A stretch of DNA of 6,847 bases, taken from an uncultured Flavobacteriales bacterium (GTDB lineage Bacteria; Bacteroidota; Bacteroidia; Flavobacteriales; Vicingaceae). The notes beneath the pieces are model-generated. The model was given only the letters and a program-made list of their open reading frames with translations. It had not been told where the DNA came from and did no database searches. A program made the position numbers and the translations under genes. Numbering within the stretch: position 1 is the stretch's first letter; each line of letters begins with the position of its first letter. Positions 1-6,563 of this stretch are shown here, piece by piece. The DNA lies in assembly GCA_913052515.1 (NCBI GenBank), contig CAJXFJ010000088.1, forward strand, positions 1-6,847, in the 5' to 3' direction.

Positions 1-544
1 CTATTTCCAAATTATAAAGCTGAACAAACAAAAGACTTATTAGAATATTGGAAACATTTATAATAAGTGCTAACCAAAATGCACTTTTCGAGTCTTGCAT
101 TCCCAAAAACCATCCTGTTAAAACATAGACTCCAATAGTAGCCGGGGCAGCATAAATTCTGATTCTAAAATAATCATCTATAAGTCCTAAAACAGAAGGA
201 TCTTGCTCGAAAATGAATGCAGCTATTTTAATTATCCAAGATTGAGATAAGATTAAGAAAATACCGGCCAATACCGCAATTACTAATCCCTTTCTCAAAT
301 ATTCATAACAAGCTGCCGTATTATCTCTACCATAGGCTTGTGATACTAATCCTGTAGTACCCATTCTCAGAAAACCGAATGCCCAATAAATAACATTAAA
401 GACTACTACTGCCAATCCAATTGCAACTATATAATTCGAGTTGGGCATTCTACCCATTAAACCTAAATCAACTAAACTTAACAATGGTACTGTCAGATTA
501 GTTAATACATTAGGGATTGCAAGTTTTAATAACTCTCGATTCAT
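1..544 (-). CDS. MATE-family multidrug/cation antiporter, N-terminal part (3' end outside window)
   Basis: This frame opens with ATG at 544-542 and stays open to the window edge, giving 181 residues of a family that is usually about 440 to 460 long. The protein is very hydrophobic. I read TM1 at about residues 5-27, with a proline at 20 and an acidic D26, then TM2 at about 35-60, followed by the loop FGFLRMGTTGLVSQAYGRDN and further helices to the edge. The N-terminal pattern AIPNVLTNLTVPLLSLVD and the G-TTGLVSQAYGR loop are typical of MATE transporters, most like the DinF branch. Such proteins export drugs or metabolites across the inner membrane using H+ or Na+ gradients; D26 sits where family members carry a cation-binding acid (inference). 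The substrate cannot be told. The gene follows gldN in the same direction but lies beyond a terminator, so it is probably not part of the T9SS operon. The start is the only reasonable one, since later methionines would remove TM1. Confidence 0.9.
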   Translation of the reverse strand, partial: MNRELLKLAIPNVLTNLTVPLLSLVDLGLMGRMPNSNYIVAIGLAVVVFNVIYWAFGFLRMGTTGLVSQAYGRDNTAACYEYLRKGLVIAVLAGIFLILSQSWIIKIAAFIFEQDPSVLGLIDDYFRIRIYAAPATIGVYVLTGWFLGMQDSKSAFWLALIINVSNILISLLFVQLYNLEI

Positions 545-549
545 CGCAC

Positions 550-578
550 AAAAAAACCCTACCGAATGGGTAGGGTTT
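550..578 (-). terminator. Intrinsic terminator after gldN
   Basis: On the minus strand a perfect 10-base-pair stem (AAACCCTACC at 578-569 paired with GGTAGGGTTT at 563-554) encloses a 5-base loop. A run of seven T (556-550) overlaps the end of the stem. It begins 17 bases after the gldN stop codon and has the form of a rho-independent terminator for minus-strand transcription. On the plus strand the stem is followed by A residues, so it should work in one direction only. Its T run ends 5 bases before the ATG of the MATE gene. Confidence 0.9.
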
Positions 579-595
579 AAAAAAGTTTTAATATT

Positions 596-1447
596 CTAAT
601 ATTGCCACATATCGTGTTCAATATTAATTATTTCATGCTCAATTCTTCTAGATTCAAGTAACATATCAATATTCTTTGAGTATTGATCTATCATACGGTT
701 GTCAAATACATTTGTTTCTCGGAATATGTAAGAAGAGAAGACACGCTTTCTAAACAAATCTTCAAATGTCAAGCGTGAACCATCATTGGTAGTATTATAA
801 ACCTCATGATTTGCAAATACGTATCTTGCCTCAGGAAAATAAATCCAAAACAAACCTTTTATTGTTTTCTGACCTGTTTCTGCACTTTCCTTTTCAATTA
901 CAGGCAATATTCCAATAATTCTCACTTCCATAACTGATCTTTCTCTATCGAATACCCAGTCTTCCTTAACACGATAAGAAACAACATCTTGTGCACCAAT
1001 ATCAACAGTATAGGTATTTTCAATTTCTAATCCAGTTTCTGGATCTATATCTATATTAGTTCTCTCTTCTGAAAGCATATCAAAAGCCTCACTCTTCGTC
1101 AATGGTACTTGAAACTGACCTCCTACTTCATCTTCCTCATAAGCAGTGATAGTTCCTTCTTCAACACCTCGCTTAATAACATCGAAAAGACTTAATCTCT
1201 CATATCCAATTTCTTTAATTGGTTGCTCTGGGTAATAAAGTGGGAAATTAATCTTTTCTCTTAAGTCAATAATTCTCCAAACACGTTTGTAATACATTAC
1301 ATCTGCTTCACGAATGTGCGTGTAAGGAATTACTCTCCTTGTAGGTGCAGTCTCTTTGATAAAGATACCATCTAAGACTTTATTTTCTTGAGCATATGAG
1401 CTCAATGAAACTATAACAGTTAAGAGAATTAAGACTATTCTTTTCAT
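596..1447 (-). CDS. gldN: GldN/PorN, periplasmic T9SS and gliding protein
   Basis: The protein has 283 residues, close to the usual family length. It starts with a Sec signal peptide (MKRIVLILLTVIVSLSSYA, likely cut before QEN), so it is periplasmic. The body matches the GldN family: an early TPTRRVIPY-like stretch (here TAPTRRVIPYTHIREADVMY), WRIIDLREKINFPLYYP, and a C-terminal region with LFWIYFPEARYVFANHEVYN and LTFEDLFRKRVFSSYIFRE. In Porphyromonas and Flavobacterium, GldN/PorN binds the GldK/PorK lipoprotein to form a large ring under the outer membrane, and it contacts the GldM shaft. The gene lies 10 bases after gldM, so the two are almost certainly cotranscribed. It is the last gene before the terminator. 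No clear Shine-Dalgarno site precedes the start, only an A/T-rich leader, as is common in Bacteroidota. No frameshift or truncation is seen. Confidence 0.96.
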   Translation of the reverse strand: MKRIVLILLTVIVSLSSYAQENKVLDGIFIKETAPTRRVIPYTHIREADVMYYKRVWRIIDLREKINFPLYYPEQPIKEIGYERLSLFDVIKRGVEEGTITAYEEDEVGGQFQVPLTKSEAFDMLSEERTNIDIDPETGLEIENTYTVDIGAQDVVSYRVKEDWVFDRERSVMEVRIIGILPVIEKESAETGQKTIKGLFWIYFPEARYVFANHEVYNTTNDGSRLTFEDLFRKRVFSSYIFRETNVFDNRMIDQYSKNIDMLLESRRIEHEIINIEHDMWQY

Positions 1448-1457
1448 AACGATAATA

Positions 1458-3101
1458 TTAAATTGCTTTCAATACAACGGGAGGAAGCTTTCTTAACTCT
1501 CCATCTGGCATTTTAGCTTTTATATTTTCAAATGTTACTCTTGAGCCAGGTTTAATTCTTCTAAGAATGTTTTTTACTTCATCTGTAAATCTTGGACCTT
1601 TAACATTCACTTCTCTACTCAAACCATTTGCGGCTACATAAGTAAACATGTATGAGTCTACAACAACTCTTACATCAAACTCAAAGTTTTCCATTTTTGC
1701 AATAATTCCTGCAGTATTGGCTAATTGATTCTTATTTACAGAACCAGAACTTTTACCAGCAATTTCAGGAGTTGGGGTAGGAATTTTCTTAACTCGAAAC
1801 TCCATGCTTCCCATATTTTTTCGTTCACCGTCCAATGTTGCAGCAACATTTACTACTGCCTTACCTGGTTTTGTAACTCTCACAACCCAACCTTCTTTAG
1901 ATTTTGAAATTGACCCATTAGAAATACTTGCTTGAATTTGGTCTTTTGGCATTCCAGAAGCAGCAATATCAACAGGATTATCCACACCTATGTAAAATAC
2001 ATTCATTGCAGTAGCTGAAATAGTTGTACTAGGAGAAGCTACTTTGTAATCAAAATCAAAGTAATATGGATTATATTCTTTAGTTGAAGGATTTTTAATT
2101 TTTATTACACCAGAGTAATTGTAGTCTCCAATGGTTCTTGCTGGAATTTTAAGATAACCCTTTCCATCTTTAATTTCCAATGGAAGAGTATCCCCAACAA
2201 CAGCCATTGTAGTTGAATCAAACTCCTCTCCAATACTTATAACAGGATTTTGAGTACTATCAAAAGCAGCTAAAAAGACCTCAGCTCTAAATGTATCACC
2301 AGTAATCACATAATTTGAAGGTGAAATCACAGCTGCTTCCAGTTTATTAAACTTAAAAGAGGCTGCATCTACATCTGAATACAAATACTTCACAACATCT
2401 GACTCTGCATTCCTTACATCGGTTTGCATCTTAGTTAGTAATGTTAAAGTAGCAGCTGTAGGCACACCATAGAAATTATACGACGGCCAATTTTCTACAA
2501 CTCCCGAAGCATTCTTCTTTTCTTCAAATTTAAAGGTCTCTTGTAATGACTTTGCAATTGCAGACTCCGAAGGCAAAATTCCAACTAACTGATCTCTAAA
2601 AGATTCTAACTTTGATTTTAACTCTAAGGCAGAATATTCACCTTCTTTAGGGTTAGAGTTGTCACCTCCAACCAAAATGTTAGTTGGAACCAAATAATTG
2701 TCCTTTACTTTTACATTCATCAAGTTAAGGATTGTATCTCTTCCATACTCATCCTTACCCATTATTTGCTCTTTCGGGATATCCGGTTGTACCCCTGCAA
2801 TAATTTCTACCTTAATTTGATCAATATAATTTACAACTTGGTTTGCCTCTTCCCTAACTTTCTTAGCATTATTCCAATACTTTCCGACTTTATCTTGATT
2901 CTCATTATACGATGCTTCAAAACGAGCATATTGATCGTCATTCTTGTCTTTAAAGTTATTCTTGGTTTTTTCCAAACCGTCATTTACAGTAACAAAAGCA
3001 TTTAAAATGTCCTTTGATACATTCATTGCCAGAAGGGCGGTAAGTACTAAGTACATCATACCAATCATCTTCTGCCGTGGGGATAATTTACCTCCTGCCA
3101 T
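1458..3101 (-). CDS. gldM: GldM/PorM, T9SS motor shaft protein
   Basis: The protein has 547 residues, somewhat longer than the roughly 515 of the Flavobacterium johnsoniae and Porphyromonas proteins. It begins MAGGKLSPRQKMIGMMYLVL, the family's signature N-terminus, which fixes the start codon. One transmembrane helix spans about residues 12-30, and the rest is periplasmic. Known structures show an N-terminal helical domain followed by three beta-rich domains. Here residues of about 36-250 look helical and about 250-547 look beta-rich. The last 90 residues (FEFDVRVVVDSYMFTYVA to the end) form the conserved C-terminal domain that reaches the GldK/GldN ring. R9 corresponds to the arginine that pairs with the GldL helix-2 glutamate in the cryo-EM motor structure. 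GldM is the asymmetric dimer inside a GldL pentamer and passes motor movement to the outer membrane. The gene lies 37 bases after gldL and 10 bases before gldN. Confidence 0.97.
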   Translation of the reverse strand: MAGGKLSPRQKMIGMMYLVLTALLAMNVSKDILNAFVTVNDGLEKTKNNFKDKNDDQYARFEASYNENQDKVGKYWNNAKKVREEANQVVNYIDQIKVEIIAGVQPDIPKEQIMGKDEYGRDTILNLMNVKVKDNYLVPTNILVGGDNSNPKEGEYSALELKSKLESFRDQLVGILPSESAIAKSLQETFKFEEKKNASGVVENWPSYNFYGVPTAATLTLLTKMQTDVRNAESDVVKYLYSDVDAASFKFNKLEAAVISPSNYVITGDTFRAEVFLAAFDSTQNPVISIGEEFDSTTMAVVGDTLPLEIKDGKGYLKIPARTIGDYNYSGVIKIKNPSTKEYNPYYFDFDYKVASPSTTISATAMNVFYIGVDNPVDIAASGMPKDQIQASISNGSISKSKEGWVVRVTKPGKAVVNVAATLDGERKNMGSMEFRVKKIPTPTPEIAGKSSGSVNKNQLANTAGIIAKMENFEFDVRVVVDSYMFTYVAANGLSREVNVKGPRFTDEVKNILRRIKPGSRVTFENIKAKMPDGELRKLPPVVLKAI

Positions 3102-3138
3102 GCTCTATCTTTTTTCTAATTATTGATAATTAAATAAA

Positions 3139-3969
3139 TTAAGCTTCAGAACGGGTCATTCCCGCGTTCATAGCATTTAGCATATTACCGTAGATGGTAT
3201 TTAATGATTGTAAGTTTTTAGCTAACTCTGCAATATTAGTTTTGTATTGTTCAGTGCTTTCTACAGAAGTCTTCAAATTGCTCATTAGTGATTCAATACC
3301 TTCAAATGCAGTATTGCTCGCTTGCATATGCTCACTAGCTGATTTTAATTGAAGCTCGTAAACATTATTCAATTCACTTAATTTAGAAGAAATACTCTTT
3401 AAACTATTAGCATAATCGTTGCTATCCTCACTAGAAACTGTTAAACCAGTTAAAGTTTCAGAAGCTTCTTCATAAGACTTAGATAAGGTATTCATTTTTT
3501 CTGAAGCAGACTTGACATTTCCAACAAACTCATTAGTCGCAACAGATGCGTCAGAAATATTATTTAAATGAGCAGTATGCTCTGAAAGATTTCTAAAACC
3601 TTGACCTAGACTTTCAATTAATTCCGGTCCAATTTTAGCATCTTCTAACATTTTATCCATTTCTTGAGAAACAGAATCACCTGATCCGCCTCTTTTTCTG
3701 CTAGCTTCAGTTAACTGATCATCTTCAATTCCAGCCAACTCAGGATAAGCTAATGTCCAGTCAACTTCAGTATGTGGTGGCTCAAAAGCTGACACAAAGA
3801 ATATTAATGCTTCTGTTCCTAAACCAATGATTAACATCGCACTTGCACCAGGCCAGTGCTCAATTTTAAACAAAGCTCCTACAATTACAATTGCTGCTCC
3901 AACTCCGTAGAGCAATCCCATTATTTTTTTCCCTTTTTTAGTTTCAAATAAAAACTGTACAATTCCCAT
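3139..3969 (-). CDS. gldL: GldL/PorL, proton-driven T9SS motor subunit
   Basis: The protein has 276 residues. Two transmembrane helices lie near the N-terminus (about 16-34 and 43-62), joined by the short segment FKIEHWPGAS. Helix 2 contains the motif GTEALIFFVSAFEPP with E53, equivalent to E49 of F. johnsoniae GldL, the residue linked to proton transfer. After about residue 66 the chain is cytoplasmic, polar and probably helical. This part includes a linker rich in G, S and D (about 94-101) and three related segments around Y166, Y204 and Y260. Five GldL copies surround two GldM helices to form the inner-membrane motor that powers secretion and gliding. The start at 3969 puts the key glutamate within four residues of its position in F. 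johnsoniae, which supports it over M17. The gene is 54 bases after gldK and 37 before gldM. Confidence 0.96.
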   Translation of the reverse strand: MGIVQFLFETKKGKKIMGLLYGVGAAIVIVGALFKIEHWPGASAMLIIGLGTEALIFFVSAFEPPHTEVDWTLAYPELAGIEDDQLTEASRKRGGSGDSVSQEMDKMLEDAKIGPELIESLGQGFRNLSEHTAHLNNISDASVATNEFVGNVKSASEKMNTLSKSYEEASETLTGLTVSSEDSNDYANSLKSISSKLSELNNVYELQLKSASEHMQASNTAFEGIESLMSNLKTSVESTEQYKTNIAELAKNLQSLNTIYGNMLNAMNAGMTRSEA

Positions 3970-4023
3970 TAGTTTAATTTTTAATAGTTAGCAATGAAGT
4001 TAATGTGATAGTATAATTAATTT

Positions 4024-5322
4024 TTATAATTCTTCGTTGTTTTCAGGTCTACCTAAGTATGACATAACATTTCTAAATCCGATGTAACACTTTGCAGTAT
4101 CTTGGTATTCAAATGTTCTTGACCCATTATGCAAATAATAAGCAACATCTTTCCACGATCCGCCTCGAATCACTTTTCTTTTAAGTGATGGTGGATCAGA
4201 TTCTTTTGCCTCATAAGTATAGTCGGCATTTAAATCATGTTCAAAATCATAAGCAGCTTCATCAAAGGCATTACTCGTCCATTCTGCTACATTTCCTGCC
4301 ATACAGAATAATCCATAATCATTTGGATTATAAGCATACACCTTTACAGATTGTAAACCACCGTCGTCAACATAATTACCTCGCATCGGCTTAAAGTTGC
4401 CTAAAAAACATCCAAGTGTATTTCTAATATAAGGACCACCCCATGGATATTGATTATTATCTAAACCACCTCTAGCAGCCCACTCCCATTCTGACTCGGT
4501 TGGCAATCTAAAGTATTGAACATCATTCATACCCCTTTGCTTCAGGAAAGTATTTAATAAGTTAGTTCTCCATATTGAAAAAGCTCTTGCTTGCTTCCAA
4601 TTAACACCAACAACAGGATAATCATCATAAGCTGGATGCCAAAAATACATATTCGTCATAGGCTCATTGTAGGCATATGTAAAATCATGAACCCAAGCTA
4701 GAGTGTCAGGGTAAACATTAATTATATCCGTTTTAATAAACACAGAACGATCAATTTGACCTTGCTCCCTATTAAATCTTGATGCTGCGGCCTTATAATC
4801 TATCCATGAATATTCGAACATTAACTTTCTAGTATCCAATTGTTTTTGATTATAAAAACGCTCATAATCTGGCAAAAACATCATTTCTAAAGCTTCACGC
4901 TCTTCTTCTCCATTCCAATCAAATTTGGCATACCAATTAATGGTAGGTGGATCGATATCTTCACCGTAAATATTCACCGTATTTAAAAACTCTTCTTCAC
5001 TAACCTCTTCACCAAGAATTTTTCTAGCAATAGAGTCTCTAACCCAATACACAAATTGTCGGTACTCATTATTGGTAATCTCAGTTTGATCCATATAGAA
5101 TGCAGCAACAGAAACCACTTTAGTTTTTGAAACTCTAGCACCTGGAACATCTTGATCAGTATTTCCCATGGTGTAACTACCTTGAGGAATAAGCAACATC
5201 CCGTATGGAACAGGTTGATACCACTCTACTCTACCTTGCACTCCAATCAATTCACCATTACCCTGGTCACACGACGAAAGCGCAGTTACTAAAACAAATA
5301 ATATGAAGGTCAATTTTTTCAT
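4024..5322 (-). CDS. gldK: GldK/PorK, FGE-like outer-membrane lipoprotein of the T9SS
   Basis: I place the start at 5322, giving 432 residues. The open frame extends 29 codons further, to 5409, but those residues are polar and would bury the signal peptide. From 5322 the protein begins MKKLTFILFVLVTALSSC, a lipoprotein signal with lipobox LSSC and C18 as the lipidated residue. The body has the formylglycine-generating-enzyme (FGE/sulfatase-modifying) fold: LLIPQGSYTMG (43-53), QTEITNNEYRQF (79-90), VVGVNWKQARAF (237-248), RLPTESEWEWAARGG (272-286), GNVAEWTS (343-350), RGGSWKD (386-392) and GFRNV (415-419). Residues of about 97-235 form a long insertion between the first and second blocks. The two copper-binding cysteines of true FGEs, expected between RGGSW and GFR, are missing; that stretch reads VAYYLHNGSRTFEYQ. 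A structural role is therefore likely. GldK forms the periplasmic ring with GldN. The gene lies 136 bases after porP and 54 before gldL. Its Shine-Dalgarno site is weak (AAAGG, 2 bases from ATG). Confidence 0.96.
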   Translation of the reverse strand: MKKLTFILFVLVTALSSCDQGNGELIGVQGRVEWYQPVPYGMLLIPQGSYTMGNTDQDVPGARVSKTKVVSVAAFYMDQTEITNNEYRQFVYWVRDSIARKILGEEVSEEEFLNTVNIYGEDIDPPTINWYAKFDWNGEEEREALEMMFLPDYERFYNQKQLDTRKLMFEYSWIDYKAAASRFNREQGQIDRSVFIKTDIINVYPDTLAWVHDFTYAYNEPMTNMYFWHPAYDDYPVVGVNWKQARAFSIWRTNLLNTFLKQRGMNDVQYFRLPTESEWEWAARGGLDNNQYPWGGPYIRNTLGCFLGNFKPMRGNYVDDGGLQSVKVYAYNPNDYGLFCMAGNVAEWTSNAFDEAAYDFEHDLNADYTYEAKESDPPSLKRKVIRGGSWKDVAYYLHNGSRTFEYQDTAKCYIGFRNVMSYLGRPENNEEL

Positions 5323-5376
5323 GGCCTTTAATTTAACAAATGCGTGTTTATAAGTTCGCATTTTAGTTGGAACTTG

Positions 5377-5384
5377 CAAGTATA
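5377..5384 (-). promoter_or_regulatory. Possible -7 promoter element upstream of gldK
   Basis: The minus strand reads TATACTTG here, one base away from the Bacteroidota sigma-A -7 consensus TAnnTTTG. It lies 54 bases before the revised gldK ATG, which would give a leader of normal length. A TTTG lies 12 bases further upstream, too close for the usual spacing of about 19 to a -33 element, so support is weak. If used, it would make gldKLMN partly independent of porP and would leave most of the long-start extension of gldK untranscribed from this promoter. Confidence 0.25.
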
Positions 5385-5458
5385 CTTTATTTTTTGCAAA
5401 TGGTTTCACTTTTATTTTTGATATAACAAACGTTTATTCTTGGAAATAATTATATAGA

Positions 5459-6448
5459 CTATAAAAATCGAACACTTTTGTAACGCTCAAACTTAAGCGG
5501 ACGCTTGATTTTATAGCAATAATTTAACATAAACTCTAAACTTCCATCATTATAATCACTTAGTTCTGACAGATTATAATCATAAGCGAAACCAATATTC
5601 AAGGGTTTTAAATAATCAGGCACTACGCCCACATTACCTAATTTAACACCTGATAGAAACGCAACCGCATCATCTAATCGGTAAGAGACTCCTGCCCAAA
5701 CCAAATCATTAAATAACACATTGGTGTTAATATCAAGTTGAGAAGTAACCCCATCGGTTTTAGCAAAAACTGACGGCTGTAATTCAAAAAGTGAATTTAT
5801 TTCATAATAATAACCTGCCATCAAATAATAGTGTCGAACTTGCTGGAAAGTATAAGATGAAGTTTGATCAGGCTTATCTGAAATTTCCGGTTGATTTAAA
5901 TGAGTAGCTGAAATTCCCACATACATTTCCTCCCTATAATAATATAGTCCAGCGCCTAAATCAAAAGTTGTGCTACCTGCTTCTGAGTTTGGAATACTTG
6001 GATCATCTGTACCATCAAAATTAAACCCTGAAGCACCTCCAGAAGTTCTCCAATCAGCGCTAATCGACTGATTAAAAACCCCTAGATCTAAACCAAACGA
6101 GATAACTCCCTGCTCTAATCTTTTGTGGTAGGAGAATGCTGCCTTTGCATTAATAGACTGAATGGGTCCAATTTCATCTTGAATAATTGTTAAACCAGCT
6201 CCTAATTGGTGTTTCTGCCTCAATTTAAACCCCCCTTCAGCACTAAATAAATTTGTTTTAGGGTTTCCTTCAAAGCCCATCCATTGTTCTCTTGAGATAA
6301 TTGTACCACAAATATCTCCCGTTGATCCGGCATAGGCTGGGTTTACAGAAAGTCTATTAAACATGTTTTGAGTAAACTGTGGATCTTGTTGTGCTTGCAC
6401 AGACAAAATGGACAATAAACTTCCAAAGACAATAAGAATTCTTTTCAT
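5459..6448 (-). CDS. porP: PorP/SprF-family outer-membrane protein of the T9SS
   Basis: I place the start at 6448, giving 329 residues. The open frame reaches 6481, but its first 11 residues (MPIQKATESLS) only displace a good signal peptide, MKRILIVFGSLLSILSVQA, cut before QQDPQF. The mature N-terminus QDPQFTQNMFNRLSVNPAYA is the hallmark of the PorP/SprF family, including the NPAYAG motif. The remainder consists of alternating amphipathic strands typical of an outer-membrane beta-barrel (for example HQLGAGLTI, AKAAFSYHKRL, FDLGAGLYYY, YYLMAGYYYEI), and it ends in RFL. PorP is needed for T9SS secretion in Porphyromonas, and SprF paralogues help deliver the SprB adhesin in Flavobacterium. Position directly upstream of gldK matches the porPKLMN order of Porphyromonas, so I name it porP; no sprB gene is adjacent. 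The C-terminus and length are normal. Confidence 0.93.
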   Translation of the reverse strand: MKRILIVFGSLLSILSVQAQQDPQFTQNMFNRLSVNPAYAGSTGDICGTIISREQWMGFEGNPKTNLFSAEGGFKLRQKHQLGAGLTIIQDEIGPIQSINAKAAFSYHKRLEQGVISFGLDLGVFNQSISADWRTSGGASGFNFDGTDDPSIPNSEAGSTTFDLGAGLYYYREEMYVGISATHLNQPEISDKPDQTSSYTFQQVRHYYLMAGYYYEINSLFELQPSVFAKTDGVTSQLDINTNVLFNDLVWAGVSYRLDDAVAFLSGVKLGNVGVVPDYLKPLNIGFAYDYNLSELSDYNDGSLEFMLNYCYKIKRPLKFERYKSVRFL

Positions 6449-6501
6449 ACTAAGGGATTCAGTAGCTTTTTGGATTGGCAATTTTGGTTTTAGTGGCCTA
6501 A

Positions 6502-6522
6502 AATACTTAAAATTTAAGTATT
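6502..6522. repeat. AT-rich perfect inverted repeat upstream of porP
   Basis: The sequence AATACTTAAA, one central A, then TTTAAGTATT forms a perfect 21-base palindrome with 10-base arms. It begins 41 bases after the stop of the upstream gene (minus-strand direction) and ends 53 bases before the porP ATG. Only one G-C pair is present, so as an RNA hairpin it would be weak, and only a short T-containing stretch follows it on the minus strand. It could be a poor terminator for the upstream gene or an operator for a dimeric DNA-binding protein ahead of porP. Chance is also possible in such AT-rich DNA. I see no convincing TAnnTTTG promoter in the rest of this 115-base gap. Confidence 0.6.
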
Positions 6523-6563
6523 GGATATTCTTTTCACGATTGAATATGACATTTTTTGATGTA

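Noticed and set aside
545..595. In-frame link between the gldN stop and the MATE start, suggesting stop-codon readthrough into a fusion
   Set aside because: The 17 intervening codons are open and in frame, but they consist of the terminator hairpin, and a fusion of a periplasmic protein to a transporter makes no biological sense. Being in frame is a one-in-three chance.
1725..1907. 60-codon open frame on the plus strand
   Set aside because: It lies wholly inside gldM on the opposite strand, has no recognisable protein features, and its composition is that of an antisense shadow.
2766..3126. Two overlapping plus-strand open frames (79 and 60 codons)
   Set aside because: Both lie antisense to the 5' part of gldM, a well-conserved gene. 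Their hydrophobic look comes from the complement of A-rich codons.
3970..4023. gldK-gldL gap examined for a promoter or structured RNA
   Set aside because: It is 54 bases of AT-rich sequence with no hairpin of note and no convincing TAnnTTTG element; ordinary operon spacing.
4185..4394. 69-codon plus-strand open frame
   Set aside because: It is antisense to the conserved FGE-like core of gldK. Its unusual His/Tyr-rich composition is an artefact of reading that strand.
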